A DNA stretch of 64,000 nucleotides, from contig NZ_LQRT01000002.1 of NCBI RefSeq assembly GCF_001632745.1, positions 124,001 to 188,000 on the forward strand, in the 5' to 3' direction. Of the stretch, positions 24,603-33,638 are shown piece by piece. Both the position numbers and the translations under genes were made by a program. How positions within the stretch are numbered: the first letter of the stretch is position 1; each line of letters begins with the position of its first letter. Under the pieces are notes generated by a model that did not search any database, was not told the origin of the DNA, and was given only the letters and a program-made list of their open reading frames with translations. The stretch comes from Aquimarina aggregata (lineage in GTDB: Bacteria; Bacteroidota; Bacteroidia; Flavobacteriales; Flavobacteriaceae).

Positions 24603-25550
24603 TCAGACCATTTTAGCGTCTCTGTAAAAAGTATATCCATTTAAGAGGGCATTACTTTCCATTGCTTTTTTTCCAGGGAGTTGTAATTTGGTAATAATTA
24701 GATACCCATTGTTAACTGCTACCTTGATCATAGTATCTTCGATCACAATTTTTCCCACTTCAAAATTATGAACTTCCGTTAGGGGTATTGCATTATATAT
24801 TTTTATGTTTTGTGTTATACCATTATTTTGTAGTTCACACCAAGCAGCTGGATACGGACTTAAACCTCGAATAAGGTTATTAATGATATTAATATCATCA
24901 TTCCAATCTATTTTTGTATTCTCACGATTTAATTTGTATGCAGTTTTAAACTTGGCTTCTTTAGGTTGTTCTTTTATAGTAAAAGTGTTTTCTTTAATTA
25001 ATTCTAAAGTTTGTAATACAAGTAATGATCCTTCTGTCATTAGTTTATCATGAAGTACTCCAGCGGTATCATTATCATCAATAGCCACTTCCTTTTGTAA
25101 AATGATATGACCTGTGTCTATTTTTTCATCAATAAAAAAAGTAGTCACACCTGTTTTTTGTTCTCCATTAATAACAGCCCAGTTTATAGGAGCTGCTCCT
25201 CTGTAATCTGGCAACAGAGATGCATGTAAGTTAAATGTGCCATATTCTGGCATATCCCAAACTATCTTTGGAAGCATTCTAAACGCTACAACTACATTAA
25301 GGTTTGGTTTAAGAGCTTCTAGTTCTTTTATAAAATCAGGATCTTTTAAATTTGTTGGTTGTAATATATTTAGATGTTTAGTTAATGCATATTCTTTAAC
25401 GGCAGAAGCTTTTAATTTTCTACCTCTGCCAGCAGGCCTATCAGGTGCAGTTATAACACCAACAACATTGTATTTGTTTTCAACGATAGTTTTTAAAGTA
25501 TCGACAGCAAAATCTGGGGTTCCCATGAATATGATTCGTAAATCTCTCAT
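24603..25550 (-). CDS. fmt: Methionyl-tRNA formyltransferase
   Basis: 315 residues, full length. It formylates initiator Met-tRNA using 10-formyltetrahydrofolate. The formyltransferase domain has RIIFMGTPDFAVDTL, 'NLHASLLPDYRGAAPINWAVINGE' (catalytic Asn/His region) and D-x-x-D-T-A-G (DDNDTAGVLHDKL). The C-terminal tRNA-binding domain starts near residue 207. The start codon overlaps the stop of recQ by 4 bp (ATGA), indicating translational coupling within an ATPase-recQ-fmt operon. Confidence 0.96.
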   Translation of the reverse strand: MRDLRIIFMGTPDFAVDTLKTIVENKYNVVGVITAPDRPAGRGRKLKASAVKEYALTKHLNILQPTNLKDPDFIKELEALKPNLNVVVAFRMLPKIVWDMPEYGTFNLHASLLPDYRGAAPINWAVINGEQKTGVTTFFIDEKIDTGHIILQKEVAIDDNDTAGVLHDKLMTEGSLLVLQTLELIKENTFTIKEQPKEAKFKTAYKLNRENTKIDWNDDINIINNLIRGLSPYPAAWCELQNNGITQNIKIYNAIPLTEVHNFEVGKIVIEDTMIKVAVNNGYLIITKLQLPGKKAMESNALLNGYTFYRDAKMV

Positions 25551-27454
25551 TTTTTTAGTAGTTGGTAATTATTGTTGTGATTTATTTTTATTATTTGATG
25601 TGCATTCATTTCACGTAAAACGTCGAGAATAATTTCTTCTGGATAAGCTAACATAGCTATCAAATCTCTTGAAGATAATTTTTTTTCTCGTAAAAGCCTT
25701 ATAATATCTTCTTGTATTTTAGTTATATCGTGTTTTTTATGATTTTTTTGTTTGTTACTACAAAAACTACAGATACCACATTCTTTAGCTTCTTTTTCTC
25801 CAAAGTAATTTAGTAACTGTACACTTTTACATTGACTATTGTTTTCTGAGAATTTGAGTATTGCATTTACCTTTTTAATTTTTTCGTTATTCTGTTCGGT
25901 TAAATGATGTTTAATTCTATTAATTGTATGATCATCTTCTCTCGGAACCAAAAAGATGATTTCTGCATCATATTGCTTATAGTTAAAATCGACTAATTCA
26001 GAAGCATGAAGTTTTTGTAATAACATAATCACTTCTTTTTCATCTAAATTGACTTTGGAGGCTATAACAGGGATATTTATAGCAATTTTTTCATCAAAGA
26101 TACCTCCATAAGTTCTCAAAATAGTCTTAAGCACTATTTCGTAATTTTTGTTGTTCTCTATATACGTTAATAATTGGTTCCCAGTGGTGAGTATTTGTAG
26201 ACTACTTTTTTTTGTGAATCGCTGTGTGAATCGTATAACTCCACAACGGTCAAGAAATTGCAACACATTATAAGATACAAGTGTATTGATATCGTATGTT
26301 TTACAGAAAGTATTGAAATCAAATTCATGGATAGACTGTTCGCCTTCTCCATAAGATATTCGAAAGTAATTACTTAATTTTCTATATACGATTTTAACGG
26401 TATCGGTATCTGGTAATACTTTTATAAATTGATTGTTCAGTCTATTGTTATCTGTTTCGTTTTTTAAAAGAAACGCAAAGGCCTTTTTGCCATCTCTTCC
26501 GGCTCTTCCTGCTTCTTGAAAGTAACTTTCGATACTTTCTGGGATATTATAATGTATTACAGTGCGTACATTGGGTTTGTCAATTCCCATACCAAAAGCA
26601 CTAGTTGCTACCATAACACGAATTTCTTCTTTATGCCATAGTTTGAATCTTTTTGTTTTTTCTATAGCGTCTACGCCCCCATGATAATATGAAGCACTGG
26701 ACCCGCTAGAGTTTAAAAAGTCACTTAGTTCTACTGCTGTTTTTCTGTTTCTTACATAAATAATAGAAGTTCCGGGGTATTTATTTAATATCTGATTTAT
26801 TTTGTATATTTTATCTTCAGCTTTAATAACCCAATACCCTAAATTAGATCTAAAAAAAGATTGTCTAAATATTTTCGTTTGAAAAAGATCTAGTTCAGAA
26901 ATAATATCATCAACTACTCGAGATGTAGCAGACGCTGTTAATGCTATAACAGGAGCGGTTGGTTTTAAATCCTTAAGAATTTTTATTTTTTTATAGGATG
27001 GGCGAAAGTCGTTTCCCCATTGAGAAATACAATGCGCTTCATCAACTGCGATAAGATTAATATTCATTTGCTTTAATCGCTCTTTAACGATGTCTTGCTG
27101 CAATCTTTCTGGAGAGAGGTATAAAAACTTATAATTTCCATAAATACAGTTGTCAAGTAAGGTATCTAGTTCAGAGTATTTGATACCACTTGGTAATGCA
27201 ATGGCTTTAATTCCTTTTGCCTGGAGGTTTGAAACCTGATCCTGCATAAGGGCAATCAATGGTGATATTACAATACAAATCCCTTCTTTAAGTAGAGCGG
27301 GTATTTGAAAGCATATAGATTTTCCTCCACCTGTTGGCAATAATGCAAAGGTGTCATTTGCTTCTAAAACAGAATTAATTACTTCTTCCTGTAAAGGTTT
27401 AAAACTGTTATGTTTCCAGTACTGCTCTAATATTTGAAGAGGTGAGTTTATCAA
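25547..27454 (-). CDS. recQ: RecQ-family ATP-dependent DNA helicase
   Basis: 635 residues. Superfamily 2 helicase core: Walker A LLPTGGGKSICFQ near residue 38, DEAH box VDEAHCISQWG, motif III ALTASAT and motif VI QEAGRAGRDG. The RQC region carries a four-Cys zinc site (SQCKSVQLLNYFGEKEAKECGICSFC) and a winged helix. After this a helical/winged segment ends the protein; no clear HRDC domain is visible. It unwinds 3'-tailed duplexes and recombination intermediates. It is coupled to fmt by a 4-bp overlap and preceded by the NadR-like ATPase gene with a 2-bp gap. Flavobacteria often carry more than one RecQ; this is the shorter type. Confidence 0.93.
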   Translation of the reverse strand: MINSPLQILEQYWKHNSFKPLQEEVINSVLEANDTFALLPTGGGKSICFQIPALLKEGICIVISPLIALMQDQVSNLQAKGIKAIALPSGIKYSELDTLLDNCIYGNYKFLYLSPERLQQDIVKERLKQMNINLIAVDEAHCISQWGNDFRPSYKKIKILKDLKPTAPVIALTASATSRVVDDIISELDLFQTKIFRQSFFRSNLGYWVIKAEDKIYKINQILNKYPGTSIIYVRNRKTAVELSDFLNSSGSSASYYHGGVDAIEKTKRFKLWHKEEIRVMVATSAFGMGIDKPNVRTVIHYNIPESIESYFQEAGRAGRDGKKAFAFLLKNETDNNRLNNQFIKVLPDTDTVKIVYRKLSNYFRISYGEGEQSIHEFDFNTFCKTYDINTLVSYNVLQFLDRCGVIRFTQRFTKKSSLQILTTGNQLLTYIENNKNYEIVLKTILRTYGGIFDEKIAINIPVIASKVNLDEKEVIMLLQKLHASELVDFNYKQYDAEIIFLVPREDDHTINRIKHHLTEQNNEKIKKVNAILKFSENNSQCKSVQLLNYFGEKEAKECGICSFCSNKQKNHKKHDITKIQEDIIRLLREKKLSSRDLIAMLAYPEEIILDVLREMNAHQIIKINHNNNYQLLKK

Positions 27455-27456
27455 AA

Positions 27457-27993
27457 TTATAAAACATTTTCTATAATGAAATTACTACGATCATCTACTT
27501 TGCCAAAGGGAACCTCAATACAATCATATCCAAATGAGGTATACGTTTCATAAAGGTGATGATGTATTTGTAAAGCTTGATCAAAACTTTCATATCGTTC
27601 ATTATCTGTTTCATGAATATCTTCCCAAGGGGGAAGCAAAAAGATAGTGTCATACTTGTGTTTTTTACAGGCTTCTACGAAACTAGGAGGATTTATTTCA
27701 TTAGCATAATTCATGTATGCGAGTACATCAGGAATACCTCTATCTAAAAATATTCGTGATGAAATAAGTTCTTGAGCTTCGATAAATTGTTGAACACGTC
27801 CTTCAAGAAGTTTTTTGCTAAACAAAGTTGGATCTTCAAGAAACAGTTGTTCAACCCCTTGTTCCTGAGCTTCTAAAGTAACTTGCCGCGATATTTCATG
27901 AAGGCACTTTTCTCCAATGCTTTCTAAATGTTTTATAATAGTAGTTTTACCTGTAGATGGCCCGCCAGTAATAACAATTTTCTTGTTTGTCAA
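27457..27993 (-). CDS. NadR-like AAA ATPase/kinase (AAA_28)
   Basis: 178 residues. P-loop GGPSTGKTT at residues 10-18, a Walker-B-like 'RIFLDRGIPDVLAY' and the lid segment 'RYESFDQALQIHHHLYETYTSFGY' match the AAA_28 family, relatives of the NadR nicotinamide riboside kinase and thymidylate-kinase-like proteins. The substrate is unknown. The start codon is TTG (27991-27993): the P-loop begins only 10 residues later and no in-frame ATG lies nearby. It is the first gene of an operon with recQ (2-bp gap) and fmt. Confidence 0.82.
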   Translation of the reverse strand: MTNKKIVITGGPSTGKTTIIKHLESIGEKCLHEISRQVTLEAQEQGVEQLFLEDPTLFSKKLLEGRVQQFIEAQELISSRIFLDRGIPDVLAYMNYANEINPPSFVEACKKHKYDTIFLLPPWEDIHETDNERYESFDQALQIHHHLYETYTSFGYDCIEVPFGKVDDRSNFIIENVL

Positions 27994-28167
27994 AAGAATG
28001 GTTTTAATGCAAATCTCGGAATTATAAAGGGATTTTGAAAATAGTATTAATAGAACTATAAAGGTCTGTTAAAGTTGAAATCATTAAAATGAATTTTTAG
28101 TACATTAAGTAGCAATTCATGGTTAATTGCTTTATTTAGACTAGTTAAACATAAAAAATCAAAACTC

Positions 28168-28629
28168 ATGCCAGTTTATAATTTAAAAATAAATGGAAAA
28201 GCTCATGCCATTGAAGCCGATCAGGATACCCCTCTTTTATGGGTGCTTCGAGATCATTTAGATATGGTTGGAACTAAATTTGGCTGTGGTATCGGTCAAT
28301 GTGGTGCTTGTACTGTGCATATCGATGGATCTGCTACTAGAAGTTGTTTACTTCAGGTATCGATGATAGAAGATAGCGAAATTACCACTATTGAAGGTAT
28401 TTCTGAAGATGGTACGCATCCTGTACAACAAGCTTGGAAAGAAATAGATGTGCCACAATGTGGTTACTGTCAAGCTGGACAAATAATGTCTGCAACGGCA
28501 TTTTTAAATGAAAAAAAGAACCCTAATAGATCAGAAATTCGAGATGCTATGAGTGGGAATATTTGCAGATGCGCTTCGTATAATAGAATAGAAAAGGCGG
28601 TAGAACTTGCAGCTAGTAAAATGAGCTAA
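28168..28629 (+). CDS. 2Fe-2S subunit of a molybdenum hydroxylase (isoquinoline 1-oxidoreductase alpha type)
   Basis: 153 residues with two [2Fe-2S] clusters. The plant-ferredoxin type is bound by C40, C45, C48 and C60 (FGCGIGQCGACTV...SC). The second, all-helical domain uses C98, C101, C133 and C135 (QCGYCQAGQ...NICRC). Q97 before C98 is also typical. It relays electrons from the molybdenum centre in the large subunit encoded 21 bp downstream. It has no signal peptide, so it must be carried through the Tat pathway with the large subunit. There is no FAD subunit gene, which marks the isoquinoline/aldehyde oxidoreductase class that donates to a cytochrome or similar acceptor. Confidence 0.94.
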   Translation: MPVYNLKINGKAHAIEADQDTPLLWVLRDHLDMVGTKFGCGIGQCGACTVHIDGSATRSCLLQVSMIEDSEITTIEGISEDGTHPVQQAWKEIDVPQCGYCQAGQIMSATAFLNEKKNPNRSEIRDAMSGNICRCASYNRIEKAVELAASKMS

Positions 28630-28650
28630 TCAATTTAAATTTCACAAAAA

Positions 28651-30804
28651 ATGAAGAAAAGTGTTTCACCTTCTTTTAGCAGAAGGTCCTTTATAAAAAC
28701 ATCTACCCTTGCTGGTGGAGGAATGTTGATTGGTTTTAATCTTTTTCAAGCGTGTAAACCTGAAGTAGCACCACCTGTTGATATCGCCAAATTGAACTTT
28801 AATGATTTTAATGCATTTATAAAAATAGCCGACAATGGTATGGTTACAATTTTTTCGCCAAACCCTGAAATAGGGCAAGGAGTCAAAACTTCTATGCCAA
28901 TGCTTATTGCAGAAGAACTTGATGTGTCATGGGATAAAGTGCATGTCGTACAAGGGGCTTTAGATACTAAAAATTTTACGCGTCAAGTAGCTGGTGGAAG
29001 TCAATCCATAAGACATGGATGGGAACCATTACGTCAAACCGGTGCAACTGCCAGACAAATGTTGGTGAATGCAGCTGCTGCAAGATGGGGAATAGCACCA
29101 TCAGAATGTAAAACAGAAAATGGAGTAATTACCAATACTAATGGTGATACTTTAGGATATGGAGATGTTGTAAAAGAAGCCGCCGCTTTAGAAGTTCCAG
29201 AAAAAGTAGCGTTAAAAGAACCAAAAGATTTCAAAATAATAGGAAAAGATGCAAGTAATGTAGATGTAGAAAAAATTACAACAGGTCAACCTTTGTATGG
29301 ATTAGATTATAAGGAAGAAGGTATGTCATATGCTGTGGTATTAAGACCTCCTGCTTTTGGTAATAAACTTGTTGATTTTGATGATACAGATGCCAGAGCT
29401 ATTAATGGTGTAAAAGATGTAATTAAATTCGGAGATAAAGTAGCTGTTTTAGCCACTAATACATGGGCAGCTATGAAAGGGAAGAAAGCACTAAAAGCCA
29501 ATTGGACATCTGATGATAAACTTGAGAATACTGAAGATCATGATAAGATTTTAACAGATCTTTTAGGAGGCTCAGAGTTTAACACTATGAGATCTGATGG
29601 TGATGTTAAAAAAGCCTTTGCAGCAGCAGATCAGATAGTAGAAAGAACATATGAATCTCCATTTTTACCACATAACTGTATGGAGCCTATGAACTTCTTT
29701 GCAGATGTGACAACAGATAAAGTTCGTTTAGTAGGACCTATTCAAACTCCAGCAGGAACGGCAAGACGAGTAGCTGAATTACTAGATAGAAAACCAGAAG
29801 AAGTTTCAGTCGACATGACAAGAATGGGAGGAGGATTTGGAAGAAGATTGTATGGGGATTTTGCTTTGGAAGCTGCAGAGATTTCTAATTTGGCAAAAAA
29901 AACTGTAAAAGTAGTGTATTCTCGAGAAGATGACATGTCTGCAGGAATTTATAGACCGGCAATTAAATATAGAATAGCAGCTTCTATAAAAGATGGCGAA
30001 ATTACAGGATATCATCTTAAAGAAGCATCTGTTAATTCAAATATGTATGGATTAATCCCGAATTTCTTTCCTGCAGGTGCAGTAGAAAACTACCAAGTTG
30101 ATGTAGCAAATTATAATAGCAAAATTACTACAGGTGCCTGGAGAGCCCCATATACTAATTTCTTGTCATTTGCAGAACAAAGTTTCTTTGATGAAGTGGC
30201 AGAAATCTTAGAAAAAGATCGTATTCAGCTTCGTTTAGATTTATTACAAAAGGTTAAAGGAACTACAGATGAGCGTATTCAGTACTCTCCTGAACGATTA
30301 GAAAAAGTCATAAAAGTTGCTGTAGATAAATCAGGATGGGGTAATGCTAAAGAAGGGGTTTATCAAGGTTTTAGTGCATATTATTGTCATAATACGCATG
30401 TTGCCGAAGTAGCTGATGTGGTTCTAGAGAATGATATTCCTGTAGTAAAAAAGGTTACATGCGTTGTTGATTGTGGTATCGTTGTAAATCCTTTAGGAGC
30501 TAAGAACCAAATAGAAGGTGGTGTCATCGATGGTGTTGGTCATGCTATGTATGGTGATTTTTCTTTTAAAAATGGAGAGCCTCAGGATGTAAATTTTAAC
30601 ACATACCGATTAATAAGAATTAATGAAACTCCTGTAGTAGAAACCCACTTTATTGAGAGCGATATAGCACCAACGGGATTAGGAGAACCTACATTGCCGC
30701 CAGCAGGTGCCGCTGTTGCCAATGCTATTAAAGCAGCAAAAGGAATTCGTTTGTATAAACAACCCTTTATTAAACATATGAAAACTAAAGCCCCTCTTGG
30801 GTAG
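28651..30804 (+). CDS. Molybdopterin-binding subunit, Tat-exported (isoquinoline 1-oxidoreductase beta type)
   Basis: 717 residues. The N-terminus has a twin-arginine signal (SRRSFIK, R11-R12) followed by LFQAC with Cys35 in a lipobox-like position, so it may be a Tat-exported lipoprotein. Molybdenum cytosine dinucleotide-binding segments of the xanthine oxidase family are visible: NPEIGQGVKTSMPMLIAEEL, MGGGFGRRLYGDF, TGAWRAPYTNFLSFAEQSF (usual Arg) and, near the C-terminus, TGLGEPTLPPAGAAVANAI with the catalytic Glu in GLGEP. It hydroxylates an aldehyde or N-heterocycle in the periplasm; the substrate is not readable. XdhC and MocA-like genes follow directly, as expected for cofactor insertion. 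Confidence 0.93.
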   Translation: MKKSVSPSFSRRSFIKTSTLAGGGMLIGFNLFQACKPEVAPPVDIAKLNFNDFNAFIKIADNGMVTIFSPNPEIGQGVKTSMPMLIAEELDVSWDKVHVVQGALDTKNFTRQVAGGSQSIRHGWEPLRQTGATARQMLVNAAAARWGIAPSECKTENGVITNTNGDTLGYGDVVKEAAALEVPEKVALKEPKDFKIIGKDASNVDVEKITTGQPLYGLDYKEEGMSYAVVLRPPAFGNKLVDFDDTDARAINGVKDVIKFGDKVAVLATNTWAAMKGKKALKANWTSDDKLENTEDHDKILTDLLGGSEFNTMRSDGDVKKAFAAADQIVERTYESPFLPHNCMEPMNFFADVTTDKVRLVGPIQTPAGTARRVAELLDRKPEEVSVDMTRMGGGFGRRLYGDFALEAAEISNLAKKTVKVVYSREDDMSAGIYRPAIKYRIAASIKDGEITGYHLKEASVNSNMYGLIPNFFPAGAVENYQVDVANYNSKITTGAWRAPYTNFLSFAEQSFFDEVAEILEKDRIQLRLDLLQKVKGTTDERIQYSPERLEKVIKVAVDKSGWGNAKEGVYQGFSAYYCHNTHVAEVADVVLENDIPVVKKVTCVVDCGIVVNPLGAKNQIEGGVIDGVGHAMYGDFSFKNGEPQDVNFNTYRLIRINETPVVETHFIESDIAPTGLGEPTLPPAGAAVANAIKAAKGIRLYKQPFIKHMKTKAPLG

Positions 30805-30816
30805 ATTTGGGTATAT

Positions 30817-31869
30817 ATGACGCACGAATTTAAAGAAATTATAACATCTTATGAAAAAGCCAGACAGCAAGGAATTCTTGCTGTTATGGCTACTGTGGTT
30901 GATGTAGAAGGTTCTTCATACAGAAGACCAGGAGTAGGTATGTTAATTTTACAAAATGGGGTTGCCAAAGGAGCTGTTAGTGGAGGTTGCGTAGAGAAAG
31001 AAGTATTGCGCCAATCACAATCGGTTTTTCAATCTGGAATTCCAAAAATTATGACCTATGATGGTAAATACCGTCTTGGTTGTGAAGGTATTCTATATAT
31101 ACTTATAGAACCCTTTGATATTGATGAAACTGTAATTGATTCAATAAAAAAACATTTAAGTTCAAGAAAACCTTTTGAAATCACATCGTATTTTTCGAAA
31201 ACGGAAACGAATAAAAATATGGGGTCTGTGATTCAGTTTGAAGAAGAGCAGAAAATCTCTTTTTCAAGCAACTTACCACAGACAACCGCATTGCCTTGTT
31301 TTCAAAGAATAATGGAACCTTGTTTTCGTTTGATTATTATAGGGGCAGAACACGATGCGGTAGTGTTATGTCAACTAGCTTCTGTTACTGGTTGGGAAAT
31401 TGAGGTTGTTAGTACTCCTCAGAGCCCTAAACAACTTAAAGAATTTCCAGGGGCCAATAAAATTCATAATTGTGGACCCGAAGATGTAAAGCTTGATCAT
31501 GTTGATGATCAAACAGCAATTATTTTAATGACTCATAATTTTGCAAAAGATGTATTGTATCTACAGGCTTTAAAAGAGTATAATCCAATTTATATAGGTT
31601 TATTAGGTCCTGCTAGACGTAGAGAAAAATTAATTTCAGCATTTATAGAGTACCACCCAGAGATTTCAGAAGAGTTTTTAGATATTTTACATGGTCCAGC
31701 AGGATTAAATTTAGGGGCAGAGACTCCACAAGAAATAGCAATTGCGATAATAGCAGAAATTCTATCGGTAATAAGAAACCAGAAACCAATACCATTACAG
31801 GACAAGAAAGGGGCTATTCATGATGATGTAAAACGAAAACATTTAAATGTCCTTTCAAATAAAACCTAA
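30817..31869 (+). CDS. XdhC-family molybdenum cofactor maturation protein
   Basis: 350 residues. XdhC_CoxI domain at the N-terminus (ILAVMATVVDVEGSSYRRPGVGMLI...GAVSGGCVEKEV) and a Rossmann-like XdhC_C domain in the second half (LIIIGAEHDAVVLCQLASVTGWEIEVV...YIGLLGPARRREKLI...LNLGAETPQEIAIAIIAEIL). XdhC binds and delivers (and often sulfurates) the molybdenum cofactor for its partner hydroxylase. It starts 12 bp after the large subunit and overlaps the next gene by 23 bp, so the four genes form one operon. Confidence 0.92.
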   Translation: MTHEFKEIITSYEKARQQGILAVMATVVDVEGSSYRRPGVGMLILQNGVAKGAVSGGCVEKEVLRQSQSVFQSGIPKIMTYDGKYRLGCEGILYILIEPFDIDETVIDSIKKHLSSRKPFEITSYFSKTETNKNMGSVIQFEEEQKISFSSNLPQTTALPCFQRIMEPCFRLIIIGAEHDAVVLCQLASVTGWEIEVVSTPQSPKQLKEFPGANKIHNCGPEDVKLDHVDDQTAIILMTHNFAKDVLYLQALKEYNPIYIGLLGPARRREKLISAFIEYHPEISEEFLDILHGPAGLNLGAETPQEIAIAIIAEILSVIRNQKPIPLQDKKGAIHDDVKRKHLNVLSNKT

Positions 31870-32461
31870 GATTGCTCACCTTATTTTGGCAGCAGGGTCT
31901 TCTAGCAGAATGGGGACTCCAAAACAATTATTACGATGGGGAAATACCACCTTAATAAGTCATGCTATCATGCAAACTCTGGAAATTGAAAATGTATCCA
32001 CTTATGTCGTTTTAGGAGCAAATTATAATTTAGTTTATCAAGAAATAGCCCATTTTCAAGTCACTATATTAAAAAATTCTAATTGGAGTGCTGGTATGGG
32101 GACTACAATAAGTTTTGGTGTTAATACGATTCTTAATGAAGATGAATCTTATGATGCGATATTAATTACTTTGGTAGATCAACCGTTACTTGAAAAGGAA
32201 TATTTGCATGATTTGATTTTAGAGTTTGAAAAGAATAACCATGCTATAATTGCATCAGATCTCGGAGATAGGATAGGAGTTCCTGCCATATTTTCAGGTG
32301 TTATTTTTAATGAATTAACAAATTTGAAAGAGGATTTTGGGGCTCGATATATTATAAAGAAACATATTAATAACGTTAAAAAAGTCTCGGCAATAGGCAA
32401 AGGGAACGATATTGATACGATAGAAGAATATGATACTCTGTTTAAAGATAAATTTTCTTAA
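31847..32461 (+). CDS. MocA-like nucleotidyltransferase (molybdenum cofactor cytidylyltransferase)
   Basis: 204 residues. NTP-transferase fold with the signature LAAGSSSRMGTPKQLL at residues 12-27 and the metal-binding region 'TLVDQPLL'. MocA adds CMP to molybdopterin to form the dinucleotide cofactor used by xanthine oxidase-family enzymes, which fits its place directly after the hydroxylase and XdhC genes. The start overlaps the end of XdhC by 23 bp, so translation is probably coupled. MobA (GMP transfer) is less likely given the context. Confidence 0.88.
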   Translation: MSFQIKPKIAHLILAAGSSSRMGTPKQLLRWGNTTLISHAIMQTLEIENVSTYVVLGANYNLVYQEIAHFQVTILKNSNWSAGMGTTISFGVNTILNEDESYDAILITLVDQPLLEKEYLHDLILEFEKNNHAIIASDLGDRIGVPAIFSGVIFNELTNLKEDFGARYIIKKHINNVKKVSAIGKGNDIDTIEEYDTLFKDKFS

Positions 32462-32512
32462 TTAGAAAGTAATACTTTGGCTTTTCAACTTTATTTTATA
32501 AACAAGATCACT

Positions 32513-32520
32513 TATCTTTG
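32513..32520 (+). promoter_or_regulatory. -7 box for the DUF493 gene
   Basis: TATCTTTG fits TANNTTTG exactly; no good -33 TTTG is found at the right distance. A transcript starting near 32526 would begin downstream of the longest possible ORF start (32477), which supports the ATG at 32546 as the true start of the next gene. Confidence 0.45.
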
Positions 32521-32545
32521 GTGCGAAATTTGCGTTAAAGCATAT

Positions 32546-32830
32546 ATGAAAAATCAAGAAGAGTTTTATAAAAAATTAAAATTACAATTAGCAGATACGG
32601 CCTTATGGCCAACTGCATATTTATATAAGTTTATTGTCCCTACCGATGTTACAAAAATAGAGCAAATAGAAACTATATTTGATAATTTAGGAGCAGTAAT
32701 TAGTACCAAACAATCACGTAATGGTAAATACACAAGTGTTTCTGTTAATGTGCGAATGAAAAACCCCGATCAGGTGATTCTTAAATATAAAGAAATAGCT
32801 GTTAAGGTTGAAGGTGTTATATCATTGTAA
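32546..32830 (+). CDS. DUF493 (YbeD-like) family protein
   Basis: 94 residues from the ATG at 32546. A longer frame starting at 32477 is rejected because its extra 23 residues resemble no family member and a promoter element lies inside it. Pattern: EEFYKKLKLQLADTALWPTAYLYKFIVPTD...IFDNLGAVISTKQSRNGKYTSVSVNVRMKNPDQVI, an ACT-like alpha/beta fold. The YbeD family is small and cytosolic with no settled function; E. coli YbeD sits in lipoate gene neighbourhoods. Here it stands between the molybdenum hydroxylase operon and DUF4290. Confidence 0.85.
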   Translation: MKNQEEFYKKLKLQLADTALWPTAYLYKFIVPTDVTKIEQIETIFDNLGAVISTKQSRNGKYTSVSVNVRMKNPDQVILKYKEIAVKVEGVISL

Positions 32831-32871
32831 ATAAATTTCTCCACTCAGGATAACATACTTGTTTTATTTTA

Positions 32872-32917
32872 GTATTTTGCGAAGCGAATGATATTGTTAC
32901 GTAATCGTCGCAAATAC
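32872..32917 (+). repeat. Long-range inverted repeat before the DUF4290 gene
   Basis: TTTGCGA (32876-32882) pairs with TCGCAAA (32908-32914). With one bulged T the pairing extends to GTAT / ATAC on the outside, giving 10-11 bp around a 25-nt loop. It lies 20 bp before the ATG of the next gene and could be a leader structure or operator. Confidence 0.35.
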
Positions 32918-32936
32918 TTCACTTAAATTTTTTTTC

Positions 32937-33587
32937 ATGATAATTGATAATTTAGAATATAATACAGAAAGAGAAAAACTTATTATACCAGAGTATGGTC
33001 GTCATTTACAGAAAATGATAAATCATACTGTTGCTATTGAAGATAAAGAAGAGCGAAATAAAGTAGCAAAGTCAATCATAGCGGTAATGGGTAATTTACA
33101 ACCTCACCTTCGTGATGTTCCAGAATTTCAACATAAGTTATGGGATCAACTATTTATTATGAGTGATTTCAAACTTGATGTTGATACTCCATTTCCAGTA
33201 TTAACTAAAGAAAAACTTCAAGAACGTCCTGAACCATTAGACTACCCACAAAATTTTCCAAAATATCGTTTTTATGGAAATAATATTAAGAGAATGATAG
33301 ATGTAGCGAATAGTTGGGAAGATGGAGAGTTAAAGACAGCTTTGACTTTTACTATAGCTAATCATATGAAAAAATGTTATCTTAATTGGAATAAAGATAC
33401 AGTAGAGGATATGGCTATTTTTAATCACTTGTATGAACTTAGTGATGGTAAAATTAATCTAAAAGGTAGTACAGAAGATCTAATTGAAGCCTCAAACTTA
33501 TTAAGAGGAAACAATAAGAAAAAACACTCTAGCAATAATTCTGGTGGTAAAAAGAACTATAGAAGTAGAGGAAAAAAACGTTACTAA
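32937..33587 (+). CDS. DUF4290 family protein
   Basis: 216 residues. The opening 'LEYNTEREKLIIPEYGRHLQKMI' and 'FPKYRFYGNNIKRMID' are typical of the Bacteroidota-specific DUF4290. No signal peptide or membrane helix. The last 30 residues are rich in Lys, Asn, Ser, Gly and Arg (NNKKKHSSNNSGGKKNYRSRGKKRY), a disordered basic tail likely to contact nucleic acid. Function is unknown. It is 51 bp upstream of murA on the same strand, a neighbourhood I recall as common in the phylum, which suggests co-transcription. Confidence 0.85.
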   Translation: MIIDNLEYNTEREKLIIPEYGRHLQKMINHTVAIEDKEERNKVAKSIIAVMGNLQPHLRDVPEFQHKLWDQLFIMSDFKLDVDTPFPVLTKEKLQERPEPLDYPQNFPKYRFYGNNIKRMIDVANSWEDGELKTALTFTIANHMKKCYLNWNKDTVEDMAIFNHLYELSDGKINLKGSTEDLIEASNLLRGNNKKKHSSNNSGGKKNYRSRGKKRY

Positions 33588-33638
33588 ATAAAAAGCACCA
33601 ACTACACGATTACTAACGACTAACTTACGAACAATTAC

